Part shown: positions 56,073 through 64,000 of the stretch, piece by piece
Numbering within the stretch: position 1 is the first letter of the stretch
How the letters are laid out: the number at the start of each line of letters is the position of its first letter
DNA from: Alteromonadaceae bacterium BrNp21-10
Lineage (GTDB): Bacteria; Pseudomonadota; Gammaproteobacteria; Enterobacterales; Alteromonadaceae
Assembly (NCBI GenBank): GCA_030418115.1
Contig: JAUHQD010000013.1
Span: 1-64,000 of the forward strand
Direction of reading: 5' to 3'
Length of the DNA: 64,000 nucleotides
Program-made: the position numbers and the translations under genes
The notes under the pieces: model-generated
The model's input: the letters and a program-made list of their open reading frames with translations, nothing else
The model's database searches: none
What the model was told of the DNA's origin: nothing

Positions 56073-56220
56073 GTTTTCTGTGTTGCCCCTATGATGAAAC
56101 TTCATTTCCAACCAGATTCAATTGTTCATCAAAGTTATTTGGTCAACAGACATGTACCCTGGATTTTTATCCATTCCAACTGATAGTTGTTTTAGCCTGC
56201 ATTTTTGCAGGCTTTTTTTT
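56073..56220 (+). ncRNA. Candidate small RNA of about 148 nt
   Basis: Bounded by the promoter at 56039-56066 and a strong terminator (AGCCTGCA/TGCAGGCT, 56194-56201 / 56206-56213, then T8). The terminator has a T tract only on the plus strand, so it does not serve the convergent ruvB gene. An early hairpin GGGG...CCCC lies at about 56070-56089. A 30-codon frame (56091-56183, ATGATGAAA start) lies inside but has no ribosome site. No match to RNAs I know. Confidence 0.5.
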
Positions 56221-56236
56221 GCCTATCCAAAGCTAA

Positions 56237-57247
56237 TTAACTTTGTGGCGAATAATCAAAGCCAAAATGTAAAAAGGCCCGTTGAGTTGCCACTCGTCCT
56301 CGGGGGGTTCGTTGCAAAAAGCCTTGTTGGATCAAATAGGGTTCAATAACGTCTTCAATGGTTTCCTTTTCTTCACCAATTGCCGCCGCTACGTTTTCAA
56401 GACCGACTGGCCCCCCATTAAATTTCTCGATAATGGCAGTGAGTAATTTACGATCCATATAATCAAAACCTTCATTATCCACATCTAACATATCTAGTGC
56501 GCTAGCAGCGACGTCGGCGGTCACTACGCCATTAGATTTAACTTGGGCATAGTCACGTACCCGACGTAGTAGTCTGTTCGCTATTCGCGGAGTACCCCGC
56601 GAACGACGGGCGATTTCTACCGCACCGTCCTTATCCATCGGTTGATTAAGATGATGTGCAGAGCGCTGCACTATCGTCGTTAAGTCCTTAATATTATAAA
56701 ACTCGAGTCGCTGAACAATACCAAAGCGGTCACGTAACGGCGAGGTTAATGAGCCCGCACGAGTTGTTGCGCCCACCAAAGTAAATGGCGGTAAATCTAA
56801 CTTAATAGAACGAGCCGCCGGGCCTTCACCAATCATGATATCCAATTGGTAATCCTCAAGGGCGGGGTACAGAATCTCTTCAACCACCGGGCTTAATCGG
56901 TGGATCTCATCAATAAACAGTACATCGTTTTGTTCAAGATTGGTTAGCAACGCCGCTAAATCGCCTGCTTTTTCAAGTACAGGTCCGGAGGTGGTTTTAA
57001 TATTTACTCCCATCTCGTTAGCAACAATATAGGCTAACGTCGTTTTACCTAGCCCTGGGGGACCAAAAATCAATAAATGATCGAGTGGCTCTTTGCGTTC
57101 TCGGGCGGCCTGAATAAAAATGTCCATTTGCTGGCAAACATGTGCCTGTCCAGTATATTCCGACAACAATTTAGGGCGGATAGCACGATCAACAAGTTCG
57201 TCCTCACTCACTTCTTGTGGCTGTATAAGACGATCAGCTTCTATCAC
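56237..57247 (-). CDS. ruvB: Holliday junction DNA helicase RuvB
   Basis: 336 residues, AAA+ motor. Walker [13 protein letters not shown], Walker [13 protein letters not shown], sensor [18 protein letters not shown], arginine-finger region, and C-terminal winged helix ([24 protein letters not shown]). Drives branch migration with RuvA. The ATG overlaps the ruvA stop by four bases. Confidence 0.97.
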   Translation of the reverse strand: MIEADRLIQPQEVSEDELVDRAIRPKLLSEYTGQAHVCQQMDIFIQAARERKEPLDHLLIFGPPGLGKTTLAYIVANEMGVNIKTTSGPVLEKAGDLAALLTNLEQNDVLFIDEIHRLSPVVEEILYPALEDYQLDIMIGEGPAARSIKLDLPPFTLVGATTRAGSLTSPLRDRFGIVQRLEFYNIKDLTTIVQRSAHHLNQPMDKDGAVEIARRSRGTPRIANRLLRRVRDYAQVKSNGVVTADVAASALDMLDVDNEGFDYMDRKLLTAIIEKFNGGPVGLENVAAAIGEEKETIEDVIEPYLIQQGFLQRTPRGRVATQRAFLHFGFDYSPQS

Positions 57248-57864
57248 ACCATAGCCCTCAGTGACTCACGAATGAGTTGTTCACTTTGCATATCTTTAAC
57301 ATACACGCTGTTGATTACTTTTTGCGCCAACGCAGGTTTATAGCCTAACGCCACTAAGGCACTTAATGCTTCATCTTTGCTATTTGGCGTACTAATAAAT
57401 GACGCTGTCACCACTGTATTTTGCGTTGCGTTGCCAGTACCGGCACTGTCGCCTGTGAAAATATTCTTTAAGCGATCACGCATTTCAATCAACAAACGTT
57501 CGGCGGTTTTTTTACCGACACCGGGTAACTTCACTAACGAGGTCACATCATCACAATTTACACAGTGTACAAACTGCTCAGTACTCATACCGGACATAAT
57601 GGTCAATGCCAATTTAGGCCCGACTCCATTGGCTTTAATTAACTCACGGAACAGACTACGCTCCGTTTTGTTAATAAAACCAAAGAGTAATTGCGCATCT
57701 TCACGAACAACAAAGTGGGTATAAATAATGGCTTCGCTACCTACTTCAGGTAACTGGTAAAAACTGGTCATTGGCACCTGAATTTCATAACCAACACCAT
57801 TGGCTTCAACTAATACTTCAGGAGCTTGCTTTTCGACTAAGATGCCGCGAATTCTGCCTATCAC
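57244..57864 (-). CDS. ruvA: Holliday junction binding protein RuvA
   Basis: 206 residues. N-terminal OB domain ([27 protein letters not shown] region), a double helix-hairpin-helix ([32 protein letters not shown]) and a C-terminal RuvB-contacting domain ([20 protein letters not shown]). Forms the operon ruvAB; ruvC lies 154 bases upstream. Confidence 0.97.
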   Translation of the reverse strand: MIGRIRGILVEKQAPEVLVEANGVGYEIQVPMTSFYQLPEVGSEAIIYTHFVVREDAQLLFGFINKTERSLFRELIKANGVGPKLALTIMSGMSTEQFVHCVNCDDVTSLVKLPGVGKKTAERLLIEMRDRLKNIFTGDSAGTGNATQNTVVTASFISTPNSKDEALSALVALGYKPALAQKVINSVYVKDMQSEQLIRESLRAMV

Positions 57865-57943
57865 TGCGTTACCTACTTATTGTAATGGTTATTGAGTCGC
57901 GATAAACGCTATCGATGCAGCTAATTATCCCACCACTCATTAT

Positions 57944-57964
57944 TACTGTATAGACTACTGTATA
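57944..57964 (-). promoter_or_regulatory. Tandem LexA half-site-like repeats upstream of ruvA
   Basis: Two direct copies of TACTGTATA (57944-57952, 57956-57964; TATACAGTA on the minus strand). Each equals one arm of the LexA consensus TACTGTATATATATACAGTA, but the arms are direct, not inverted, so this is not a standard SOS box. It lies 80 bases before the ruvA start. Confidence 0.4.
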
Positions 57965-58018
57965 AAGTAACCTTGTCAATATTAATATGGCTGGTTTAGT
58001 CAGGTTTAAAAATGAAAT

Positions 58019-58543
58019 TTATTTACGCAGACGTCCGCGTACAATTTTGCTGGCTTGACCCGACATTTTTATTAGACTTTGATAACTATGAGCGTGACAT
58101 AACGCTACCGCAAGGGCATCGGCCGCATCCGCCTGCGGCGTACCGGGTAACTTTAGAATGGTTTTCACCATATGCTGAACTTGAGTTTTATCAGCGGCGC
58201 CATTACCTACTACAGATTGCTTAATTTGCCTTGCAGAATATTCTGCCACCGGCAATTGCTGGTTAGTCGCAGCCACAATTGCCGCGCCACGGGCTTGGCC
58301 CAGCTTTAACGCTGAATCGGGATTATGGGCCATAAAGACTTGTTCAATCGCAAACATATCGGGATGAAATTGACTGATGATTTCACTGACACCGGCATGA
58401 ATTTTTTGTAAACGCTCAGGCAACGCATCGGTGCCTAAACGGATACAGCCACTGCCCAAATACTCAAACTTATTACCGGTTTGTTTAATAACACCATAGC
58501 CGGTTAGGCGTGAGCCGGGATCAATACCGAGGATTATGGGCAT
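58019..58543 (-). CDS. ruvC: Holliday junction endonuclease RuvC
   Basis: 174 residues, RNase H-like fold. Catalytic acids in [13 protein letters not shown] (Asp7), [23 protein letters not shown] (Glu in AIEQ) and [12 protein letters not shown] (paired Asp). Resolves four-way junctions handed over by RuvAB. Confidence 0.96.
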   Translation of the reverse strand: MPIILGIDPGSRLTGYGVIKQTGNKFEYLGSGCIRLGTDALPERLQKIHAGVSEIISQFHPDMFAIEQVFMAHNPDSALKLGQARGAAIVAATNQQLPVAEYSARQIKQSVVGNGAADKTQVQHMVKTILKLPGTPQADAADALAVALCHAHSYQSLIKMSGQASKIVRGRLRK

Positions 58544-58609
58544 GCGTCAGTTCTGTGCTGTTATTAAAAGTAAATTAACAATGACAATAACAGCACCAAT
58601 TGCTAATAC

Positions 58610-60373
58610 CTACTTTTCTTCTTTGATTACAGTTCGAATGGCTAATTCTTCTAACTGCTGTGCATTGGCAAATCCTGGAGCGTTAGTTAACGGACAAGCC
58701 GCAGTGGTGGTTTTTGGAAATGCCATCACATCGCGAATTGAGCTGGCACCAGTCATCAGCATTACCATCCGGTCTAAGCCAAAAGCCAAACCAGCATGAG
58801 GTGGAGCGCCGAATTGTAATGCCTCAAGCAAGAAACCAAATTTACTTTGTGCTTCTTCTTCACCGATACCCAAAATTTCAAATACCGTGGATTGCATATC
58901 TTGATTATGAATACGTACTGAGCCACCGCCTAATTCGACACCATTAAGCACCATGTCGTAAGCATCTGAAATTGCTACAGCAGGATTTTCAGCCAGCTGT
59001 TGCGGGGTTAAATCACGCGGTGCCGTAAACGGATGATGTAGCGCATGGAACTGGCCATCCACTTCTTCGAACATTGGGAAGTCTACAACCCACAACGGTT
59101 TCCATTCACCTTGCAACAGATTTAAATCTTCACCAATTTTCAAACGTAACGCGCCCAAACTTTCAGTAACGACAGTGTTTGAATCCGCGCCGAATAATAA
59201 AATATCGCCGCTTTGTGCTGCTGTGCGCTGCAAAATATCTTTTGCTACTTGCTCATTCAGGAATTTCAAAATAGGTGACTGTAGACCATCCATACCGGCA
59301 TCGATATCATTAACTTTTAACCAAGCTAAGCCTTTGGCGCCGTATATACCGGCGTAGCTAGCGTAATCATCAATGTTCTTACGGGACAAACTAGCACCAC
59401 CGGGAACTCGAATAACGGCAACGCGACCTTTAGGATCATTAGCAGGCCCTGAGAACACCTTGAAATCAACGTCTTTTAGTAAGTCAGCAACATCGGTTAA
59501 TAATAGTGGGTTACGTAAATCGGGCTTATCGCTACCATATAAACGCATGGCCTCGGCGTACGTCATACGCGGGAAGTCACCTAAATCCACATTGAGTTGT
59601 TTTTGGAATAGATCGCGCATTAACCCTTCGGTGATGGCCATTACGCCATCGGCATCTAAAAAAGTGGTTTCAATATCGATCTGGGTAAATTCTGGCTGGC
59701 GATCTGCACGTAAATCTTCATCACGGAAACATTTTACGATTTGATAATAACGATCCATGCCTGACATCATCAGCAATTGCTTAAACAATTGTGGTGATTG
59801 TGGCAATGCAAAAAACTGACCTTTATGAGTACGGCTTGGTACTAAATAATCCCTCGCGCCTTCTGGGGTCGCTTTGGTTAACATCGGCGTTTCAATATCT
59901 AAAAAGCCTTGCTGTTCCAAATAGCTGCGTACCGCACTGGTTACTTTGGCACGAAACTTTAAACGGTCAGCCATTACTGGACGACGTAAATCTAAGTAAC
60001 GATATTTAAGACGCTGCTCTTCACTGTTTTCTTGATTACTATCCAGTGGTAGTGGCGCAGATTTATTTAGGATAGTGATATCTTTACCCAAAATCTCAAT
60101 TTCACCAGTAGACATATCTTTATTTACTTGGCCTTCGGGACGGGCGCGAACCAAACCGGTCAGTTGCACACAAAATTCATTACGGGTTTTATTGGCACCA
60201 TCAAAGGCTTCTGGCAAGTCTGGATCATAAACCACTTGCACAATGCCTTCACGGTCACGTAGATCCAAGAAGATAACCCCGCCTAAATCACGGCGACGAT
60301 TTACCCAGCCGCATAAGGTAACCGTTTGTCCAATATAAGATGCGTTAATGTTGCCGCAATAATCTGTGCGCAT
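58610..60373 (-). CDS. aspS: Aspartyl-tRNA synthetase
   Basis: 587 residues, bacterial-type class IIb. N-terminal anticodon-binding OB fold ([26 protein letters not shown]), class II motif 2 ([18 protein letters not shown]), the bacterial GAD insertion, and motif 3 ([13 protein letters not shown]). Charges tRNA-Asp. Located upstream of ruvC on the minus strand. Confidence 0.98.
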   Translation of the reverse strand: MRTDYCGNINASYIGQTVTLCGWVNRRRDLGGVIFLDLRDREGIVQVVYDPDLPEAFDGANKTRNEFCVQLTGLVRARPEGQVNKDMSTGEIEILGKDITILNKSAPLPLDSNQENSEEQRLKYRYLDLRRPVMADRLKFRAKVTSAVRSYLEQQGFLDIETPMLTKATPEGARDYLVPSRTHKGQFFALPQSPQLFKQLLMMSGMDRYYQIVKCFRDEDLRADRQPEFTQIDIETTFLDADGVMAITEGLMRDLFQKQLNVDLGDFPRMTYAEAMRLYGSDKPDLRNPLLLTDVADLLKDVDFKVFSGPANDPKGRVAVIRVPGGASLSRKNIDDYASYAGIYGAKGLAWLKVNDIDAGMDGLQSPILKFLNEQVAKDILQRTAAQSGDILLFGADSNTVVTESLGALRLKIGEDLNLLQGEWKPLWVVDFPMFEEVDGQFHALHHPFTAPRDLTPQQLAENPAVAISDAYDMVLNGVELGGGSVRIHNQDMQSTVFEILGIGEEEAQSKFGFLLEALQFGAPPHAGLAFGLDRMVMLMTGASSIRDVMAFPKTTTAACPLTNAPGFANAQQLEELAIRTVIKEEK

Positions 60374-60514
60374 GAATTCTACCCAATTGTCACCGGTACC
60401 AATAACCGGCTAAGTGCCATGATGGCAGTTAAAATGAAAGGCGCACATTATACCTATCGATGCTTAAAATGCGAGTTACAACGCTAGGAAATTCGCGCTG
60501 TAGCGTAAATCATT

Positions 60515-61858
60515 TTAGTCATTCTGCGCTTTGATATCGGCGGCATTGAGTTCGTGTTTTTTAAGCAACTTATGTAAATCGGTGCGGTTACGTCCGGCAA
60601 ATTCAGCTGCGCGAGTAACGTTGCCATCCGCCATTTTCAAGACTTTTTGCAAATATTGACGCTCAAAGGCATCTCTGGCTTCGGTTAAGGTCGGCCATAC
60701 ATAATTAGATTCAGATAACGCCTGTTCCACCATGTGTAAAGCAATCACCGGGCTTTGTGTTAAAGCAACGCACTGCTCAACCACGTTCACTAATTGCCGC
60801 ACATTACCCGGCCAATCTGAGGTGGTTAGCATTTGCATGGCATCATCGGAGAAACGACTGATTTTAATTTCGTGACGTTCAGCACTGGTTTTTAATAAGT
60901 GACGTGCTAGTACTGGGATATCTTCAGCGCGCTCGGATAACGAAGGTAAATGTAAATTCACCACATTCAAACGATAGTAAAGGTCTTCACGGAATTGGCC
61001 ATCTTTCATGCATTGATTGAGATCTTTATGAGTGGCCGATATCACTCGCACGTTAATATCAATATGCTGACTACTGCCCACAGGGCGAATTTTTTGCTCT
61101 TGTAATGCACGCAGTAATTTTACTTGTAGATGTACTGGCATATCGCCAATTTCATCAAGCAACAAGGTGCCTTTATCCGCTTGTAGAAACAAACCTTTAT
61201 GTTCATGGACGGCACCGGTAAATGCACCTTTTGCATGGCCAAACAATTCGGATTCCAACAAGTTTTCGGGGATGGCGCCACAGTTTATTCCGACAAAAGG
61301 GCCACTGGCACGGGGGCTAGCTTTATGAATGGCGCGCGCCAACAACTCTTTACCGGTACCGCTAGCACCTGTCAGCAAAATACTGACATTACGCTGAGCA
61401 ATCCGATAGGTCTGTTCTAGTAGCGATTCCATCAAGCTACTGCGGGTAATGATCTCTTCTCGCCACGATGGTGACGCCGACACATGGCTGAGATTCATCG
61501 CCGACTGTATAGTTTGGCGCAATTCATCATGATCAATCGGTTTAGTAATAAAACCATGTACACCCCGTTGCGTGGCAGTGACGGCTTCAGCAATTGAACC
61601 ATGAGCGGTCATAATAATCACCGGCAAGCCTGTGTGTTTACGGGACACTTCATCAAATAATGCCATGCCATTCATGCCAGGCATGCGCAAATCACTCATC
61701 AATAAATCAAAAGATTCATCTTCGAGTTTGCGTAATGCTTTTTCAGGCTCATCCACCGCCACCACTTCGTGGCCTTCAGCTTCAAGACGCAAGCTTAATA
61801 AACGCAGTAAGCTAGGATCATCATCAACAATAAGAATACGAGCACTAGTTGCTGCCAT
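60515..61858 (-). CDS. glrR: Sigma54-dependent response regulator GlrR
   Basis: 447 residues from the ATG at 61858 (GGAGA eight bases upstream). Receiver domain ILIVDDDPSLLRLL with phospho-Asp56 in LLMSDLRMPG; AAA+ domain with Walker A TGASGTGKELLARAI and the sigma54-contact GAFTGA (HAKGAFTGAVHEHKG); Fis-type C-terminal helix-turn-helix (NVTRAAEFAGRNRTDLHKLL). Partner of GlrK; in enterobacteria GlrR activates glmY/rpoE-linked envelope genes. The qseG reading frame overlaps its first codons. Confidence 0.95.
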   Translation of the reverse strand: MAATSARILIVDDDPSLLRLLSLRLEAEGHEVVAVDEPEKALRKLEDESFDLLMSDLRMPGMNGMALFDEVSRKHTGLPVIIMTAHGSIAEAVTATQRGVHGFITKPIDHDELRQTIQSAMNLSHVSASPSWREEIITRSSLMESLLEQTYRIAQRNVSILLTGASGTGKELLARAIHKASPRASGPFVGINCGAIPENLLESELFGHAKGAFTGAVHEHKGLFLQADKGTLLLDEIGDMPVHLQVKLLRALQEQKIRPVGSSQHIDINVRVISATHKDLNQCMKDGQFREDLYYRLNVVNLHLPSLSERAEDIPVLARHLLKTSAERHEIKISRFSDDAMQMLTTSDWPGNVRQLVNVVEQCVALTQSPVIALHMVEQALSESNYVWPTLTEARDAFERQYLQKVLKMADGNVTRAAEFAGRNRTDLHKLLKKHELNAADIKAQND

Positions 61859-62426
61859 TTTGTTTTTCTCCATTACCCAACTGGGTTTCAATATTTAATA
61901 ATTGTTCAATTTTATGTTGTTGTTGCTCAAGCACCAATGTCAATTGCTCCAGCTCTTGATCTTGTTGTTGAATAGTTTGTGCTTGGCGTGAATTTATCCG
62001 GCCAATGGTCACTAAAGCCGATTCATATTCCAATAATTTTTGACTGGTTTTACTCATAAGGTGCGATAACAACAGCGCCAATTTGGGGGTTAATTTGTCG
62101 GCCACCAATAGCCAGTTATTCTGCGCCCGTAGTCGATTCTGGTAAGGAGTATCCATAGGTTGGCTTAAAATAATTGCCTTTAAATTGTCAACCTCACTGG
62201 TTGTCAGCTCAGCAAGTGACTCTTTACGGAATTGCCATTCAAGCTGATCTTGTTCAGCCCAATATTGTAACCAATTAATCACGTCACAGGGGGCGTCTGA
62301 AATATACAGCTGTACGTCCTCGGTCTGACAATCGGGTTGCATATAACCGCGATTTTGTAAGCCTTCTTGCATTAATTGACAACCACTTAAGCTCAACACT
62401 ATTAAGCTCAAATAAAGCCTGTTCAT
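61845..62426 (-). CDS. qseG: QseG-like lipoprotein
   Basis: 193 residues from the ATG at 62426. Lipobox VLSLSGC (Cys16) and a mainly helical remainder with a C-terminal coiled coil (QQQDQELEQLTLVLEQQQHK, part of a Gln-rich helix). It sits between glrK and glrR with a four-base overlap to glrK (ATGA) and a 14-base overlap with glrR. QseG interacts with the GlrK sensor in E. coli. An in-frame extension upstream lies within glrK and is rejected. Confidence 0.85.
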   Translation of the reverse strand: MNRLYLSLIVLSLSGCQLMQEGLQNRGYMQPDCQTEDVQLYISDAPCDVINWLQYWAEQDQLEWQFRKESLAELTTSEVDNLKAIILSQPMDTPYQNRLRAQNNWLLVADKLTPKLALLLSHLMSKTSQKLLEYESALVTIGRINSRQAQTIQQQDQELEQLTLVLEQQQHKIEQLLNIETQLGNGEKQNGSN

Positions 62427-63829
62427 TGTGTATCCTCTACTTGCGGGATCATCACCCGCACATGAAATAGTTTGTCGGCTTCTGCGACAATACTGGCCTT
62501 GCCCTTCATTATCCGAGCGCATTCATCCACCACAGATAAACCTAATCCAGAGCCCATTAAGCCATCTTGACGTTGTTGATTACCCCGTTGAAACGGCAAA
62601 AATAATGAGCGGTTGTCCAACTGCGGTTTTGTTTCACAGTGATTTTCGACATCAATAAATAATTTACCTTGTACAATCTTTGCTTTTAACGTGACCGTAC
62701 TATTACCTTTGCCATAGGCGATGGCATTATTGATCAAATTATCTAATATCCGTTGCAATAACACCGGATCGGCATAGATTTCACTCACCTCGATTTTTTG
62801 GCGAAGTTGCTGTGAGTTTTGTTGTAAAGCTAATCGATGTTGTTGAGCCACATTGTCAACCAAGGGGCACAGATCAAATCGTTGTAGTTTGGGATTCGCA
62901 TCCTGTAGCAAACGATTATAATCCAACAGTTGTTCCACCAGTTGAGTTAATCGCTTAGCACTGACCTCAAGCAAACTTAACACCTCAGCCTGCTTGGAAT
63001 TTAGCGGCCCAACGACTTGCTCGCTGAGCAACGAACAACCTTCACGAATACTGGCAAGGGGTGTTTTTAACTCATGGGATGCATGGCGCAACATCGATAA
63101 ACGTAGCTCTTCAAGGTGATTCAAGCGTTTTGCCAACCACCGCAATCTTGTGTCTAAATCTACAAACTCCCGCGGATAGCCAAAACCGCTGTCAGGCAAG
63201 GATTGATTTTGATCGCCAATAGCACGAATTAATGCTTGTAAATGAACTATGGGTTTAAGCACCACATGGCCAGCGGCCCACACTAACATCAGGGTAATAC
63301 TCACCAACACCAAAGTTTGCCAGGTGATATGAAACTGCACATCCTGCACATATTGCTTTTGCGCATGCAGACTGTGATCTAATTGGGTGGCCGAGGATGT
63401 GGCGAAGTCCTTTAACACTCCTCGAAACGCGACCAGCTGTTGGTCTAATTGTTCATCAGTAAAATTTCTGTTAGTAACCGACAGTTGATTAAACTGCTTT
63501 TCTACATTTTGGCACTGACTGAGTAAATCCCGTTTATCGCAGCTAGCCCGCAACGCCAGTTTAAAACTGTCGCCTATATTGCTCATTAGTGGCAATAAAT
63601 CATCAGTTTTTACAATGCGGTATTGGCGGATCAATCTTTCTAAATCAACCCCATTGGATTGTAGCGATTCAACAGAGCGTGTTATGTCTACCGCCTGACG
63701 GGCTTGTGACACGGCTAAGTCACCTAATTCCGTTAAGGTTTGTTGGTTTTGCCAGAGTAATACCGCTAAAGGCATTAACGCGATAATAAAACTGCATAAG
63801 GTTAATTGTTTTAAAGACCCTAAACGCAC
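62423..63829 (-). CDS. glrK: Sensor histidine kinase GlrK (QseE)
   Basis: 468 residues. N-terminal membrane segment (LCSFIIALMPLAVLLW), a periplasmic helical sensor domain, second membrane segment (ITWQTLVLVSITLMLVWAAGHVVL), a HAMP region, H-box SMLRHASHELKTPLAS, and ATPase boxes DNLINNAIAYG (N), MGSGLGLSVVDECA (G). Phosphorylates GlrR. Order glrK-qseG-glrR is as in E. coli. Confidence 0.94.
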   Translation of the reverse strand: MRLGSLKQLTLCSFIIALMPLAVLLWQNQQTLTELGDLAVSQARQAVDITRSVESLQSNGVDLERLIRQYRIVKTDDLLPLMSNIGDSFKLALRASCDKRDLLSQCQNVEKQFNQLSVTNRNFTDEQLDQQLVAFRGVLKDFATSSATQLDHSLHAQKQYVQDVQFHITWQTLVLVSITLMLVWAAGHVVLKPIVHLQALIRAIGDQNQSLPDSGFGYPREFVDLDTRLRWLAKRLNHLEELRLSMLRHASHELKTPLASIREGCSLLSEQVVGPLNSKQAEVLSLLEVSAKRLTQLVEQLLDYNRLLQDANPKLQRFDLCPLVDNVAQQHRLALQQNSQQLRQKIEVSEIYADPVLLQRILDNLINNAIAYGKGNSTVTLKAKIVQGKLFIDVENHCETKPQLDNRSLFLPFQRGNQQRQDGLMGSGLGLSVVDECARIMKGKASIVAEADKLFHVRVMIPQVEDTQ

Positions 63830-63898
63830 ATTATTCCTATTGCAACATGGTTAAAAACTAAATGCGGAGCTTATTAGACAATACTCTTTTAAACAATG

Positions 63899-63924
63899 AA
63901 AAGGCCGGAGAACCGGCCTTTTAA
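63899..63924 (-). terminator. Terminator between glrK and the next upstream gene
   Basis: AAAAGGCCGG / CCGGCCTTTT (63899-63908 / 63913-63922, loop AGAA), symmetrical A/T flanks. On the minus strand it ends the gene cut by the window edge. It closely resembles the hairpin after hvfA (34465-34486). Confidence 0.88.
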
Positions 63925-63942
63925 AATTGGATGTAGTTAGAA

Positions 63943-64000
63943 TTAGGAACCTTGCTTATTTTCGTCAAAATTGGCTGAATTCAGTTCCTTTTGGCTAATA
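63943..64000 (-). CDS. C-terminal 18 codons of an unidentified gene (cut by window edge)
   Basis: An open frame enters from the right edge and ends at a TAA (63945-63943) with residues SQKELNSANFDENKQGS, hydrophilic. A terminator follows 19 bases later, supporting a real gene end. Too short to identify. Confidence 0.45.
   Translation of the reverse strand, partial: ISQKELNSANFDENKQGS

Noticed and set aside
57944-57964. Canonical LexA box before ruvA
   Set aside because: Half-sites are direct repeats, so the CTGT-N8-ACAG palindrome is not formed; kept only as a tentative element.

Overview
The window comes from a gammaproteobacterium. Several blocks match the Enterobacteria-Vibrio-Alteromonas core order: the eight-gene his operon with its leader peptide, apt-dnaX-ybaB-recR-htpG-adk, ybgC-tolQRAB-pal-cpoB-tRNA(Lys)-nadA, and ruvCAB-aspS. 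Moderate-to-low GC, DUF3450/TtpC-type TonB clusters, a long tryptophan 2,3-dioxygenase, a leucine dehydrogenase and an Oar-like TonB-dependent receptor suggest a marine Alteromonadales-type bacterium. I cannot name the genus from sequence alone.

Layout. 1-3.5 kb: a probable transposase tail, a Phd/ParE-type toxin-antitoxin pair with a visible promoter and operator, a lipoprotein esterase, a small charged protein and a glycine-rich lipoprotein. 3.7-11.1 kb: hisL, a three-hairpin attenuator, then hisGDCBHAF(IE). 11.2-15.9 kb: cytochrome b561/YceI, Dps, a small secreted beta-sandwich protein, a CPBP protease, a LysR regulator and a DUF1456 protein. 16.0-19.8 kb: an accessory stretch with attC-like sites around a small membrane-protein gene, a YdeI-like protein, a P-loop kinase, an orphan signal peptidase and the small heat-shock protein ibpA with a sigma32 promoter and a possible RNA thermometer. 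19.9-25.5 kb: first TonB-energising cluster (DUF3450, TtpC, ExbB, ExbD, an unusual TonB, TPR, DUF2799 lipoprotein). 25.6-32.5 kb (minus strand): adk, htpG, recR, ybaB, dnaX with a probable programmed frameshift, apt. 32.6-35.0 kb: a small membrane peptide and hvfCBA, a copper-binding RiPP system whose precursor carries seven near-identical 16-residue repeats. 35.3-43.9 kb: second, canonical TonB cluster and its likely receptor. 44.1-48.1 kb: tryptophan dioxygenase, ComFB, SRP RNA (ffs), leucine dehydrogenase with a divergent Lrp regulator, DUF1415. 48.1-50.5 kb: a gene-free stretch with strong inverted repeats, tRNA-Ser plus a fragment of it, nadA and two tRNA-Lys. 50.6-64 kb: the Tol-Pal operon, a candidate small RNA, ruvBAC, aspS and the glrK-qseG-glrR envelope-stress signalling operon.

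How the parts relate. Three proton-motive-force devices of one superfamily occur here (two TtpC-ExbB-ExbD-TonB sets and TolQRA). Heat-shock control is visible twice (ibpA, htpG). Three translation- or RNA-level control devices are readable directly: the his attenuator, the dnaX slippery site and the ibpA leader. Best leads for new biology are the repeat-expanded HvfA precursor, the attC-like cassette region, the atypical TonB of cluster 1, the predicted small RNA near 56.1 kb and the orphan operator-rich gap at 48.1-48.7 kb.
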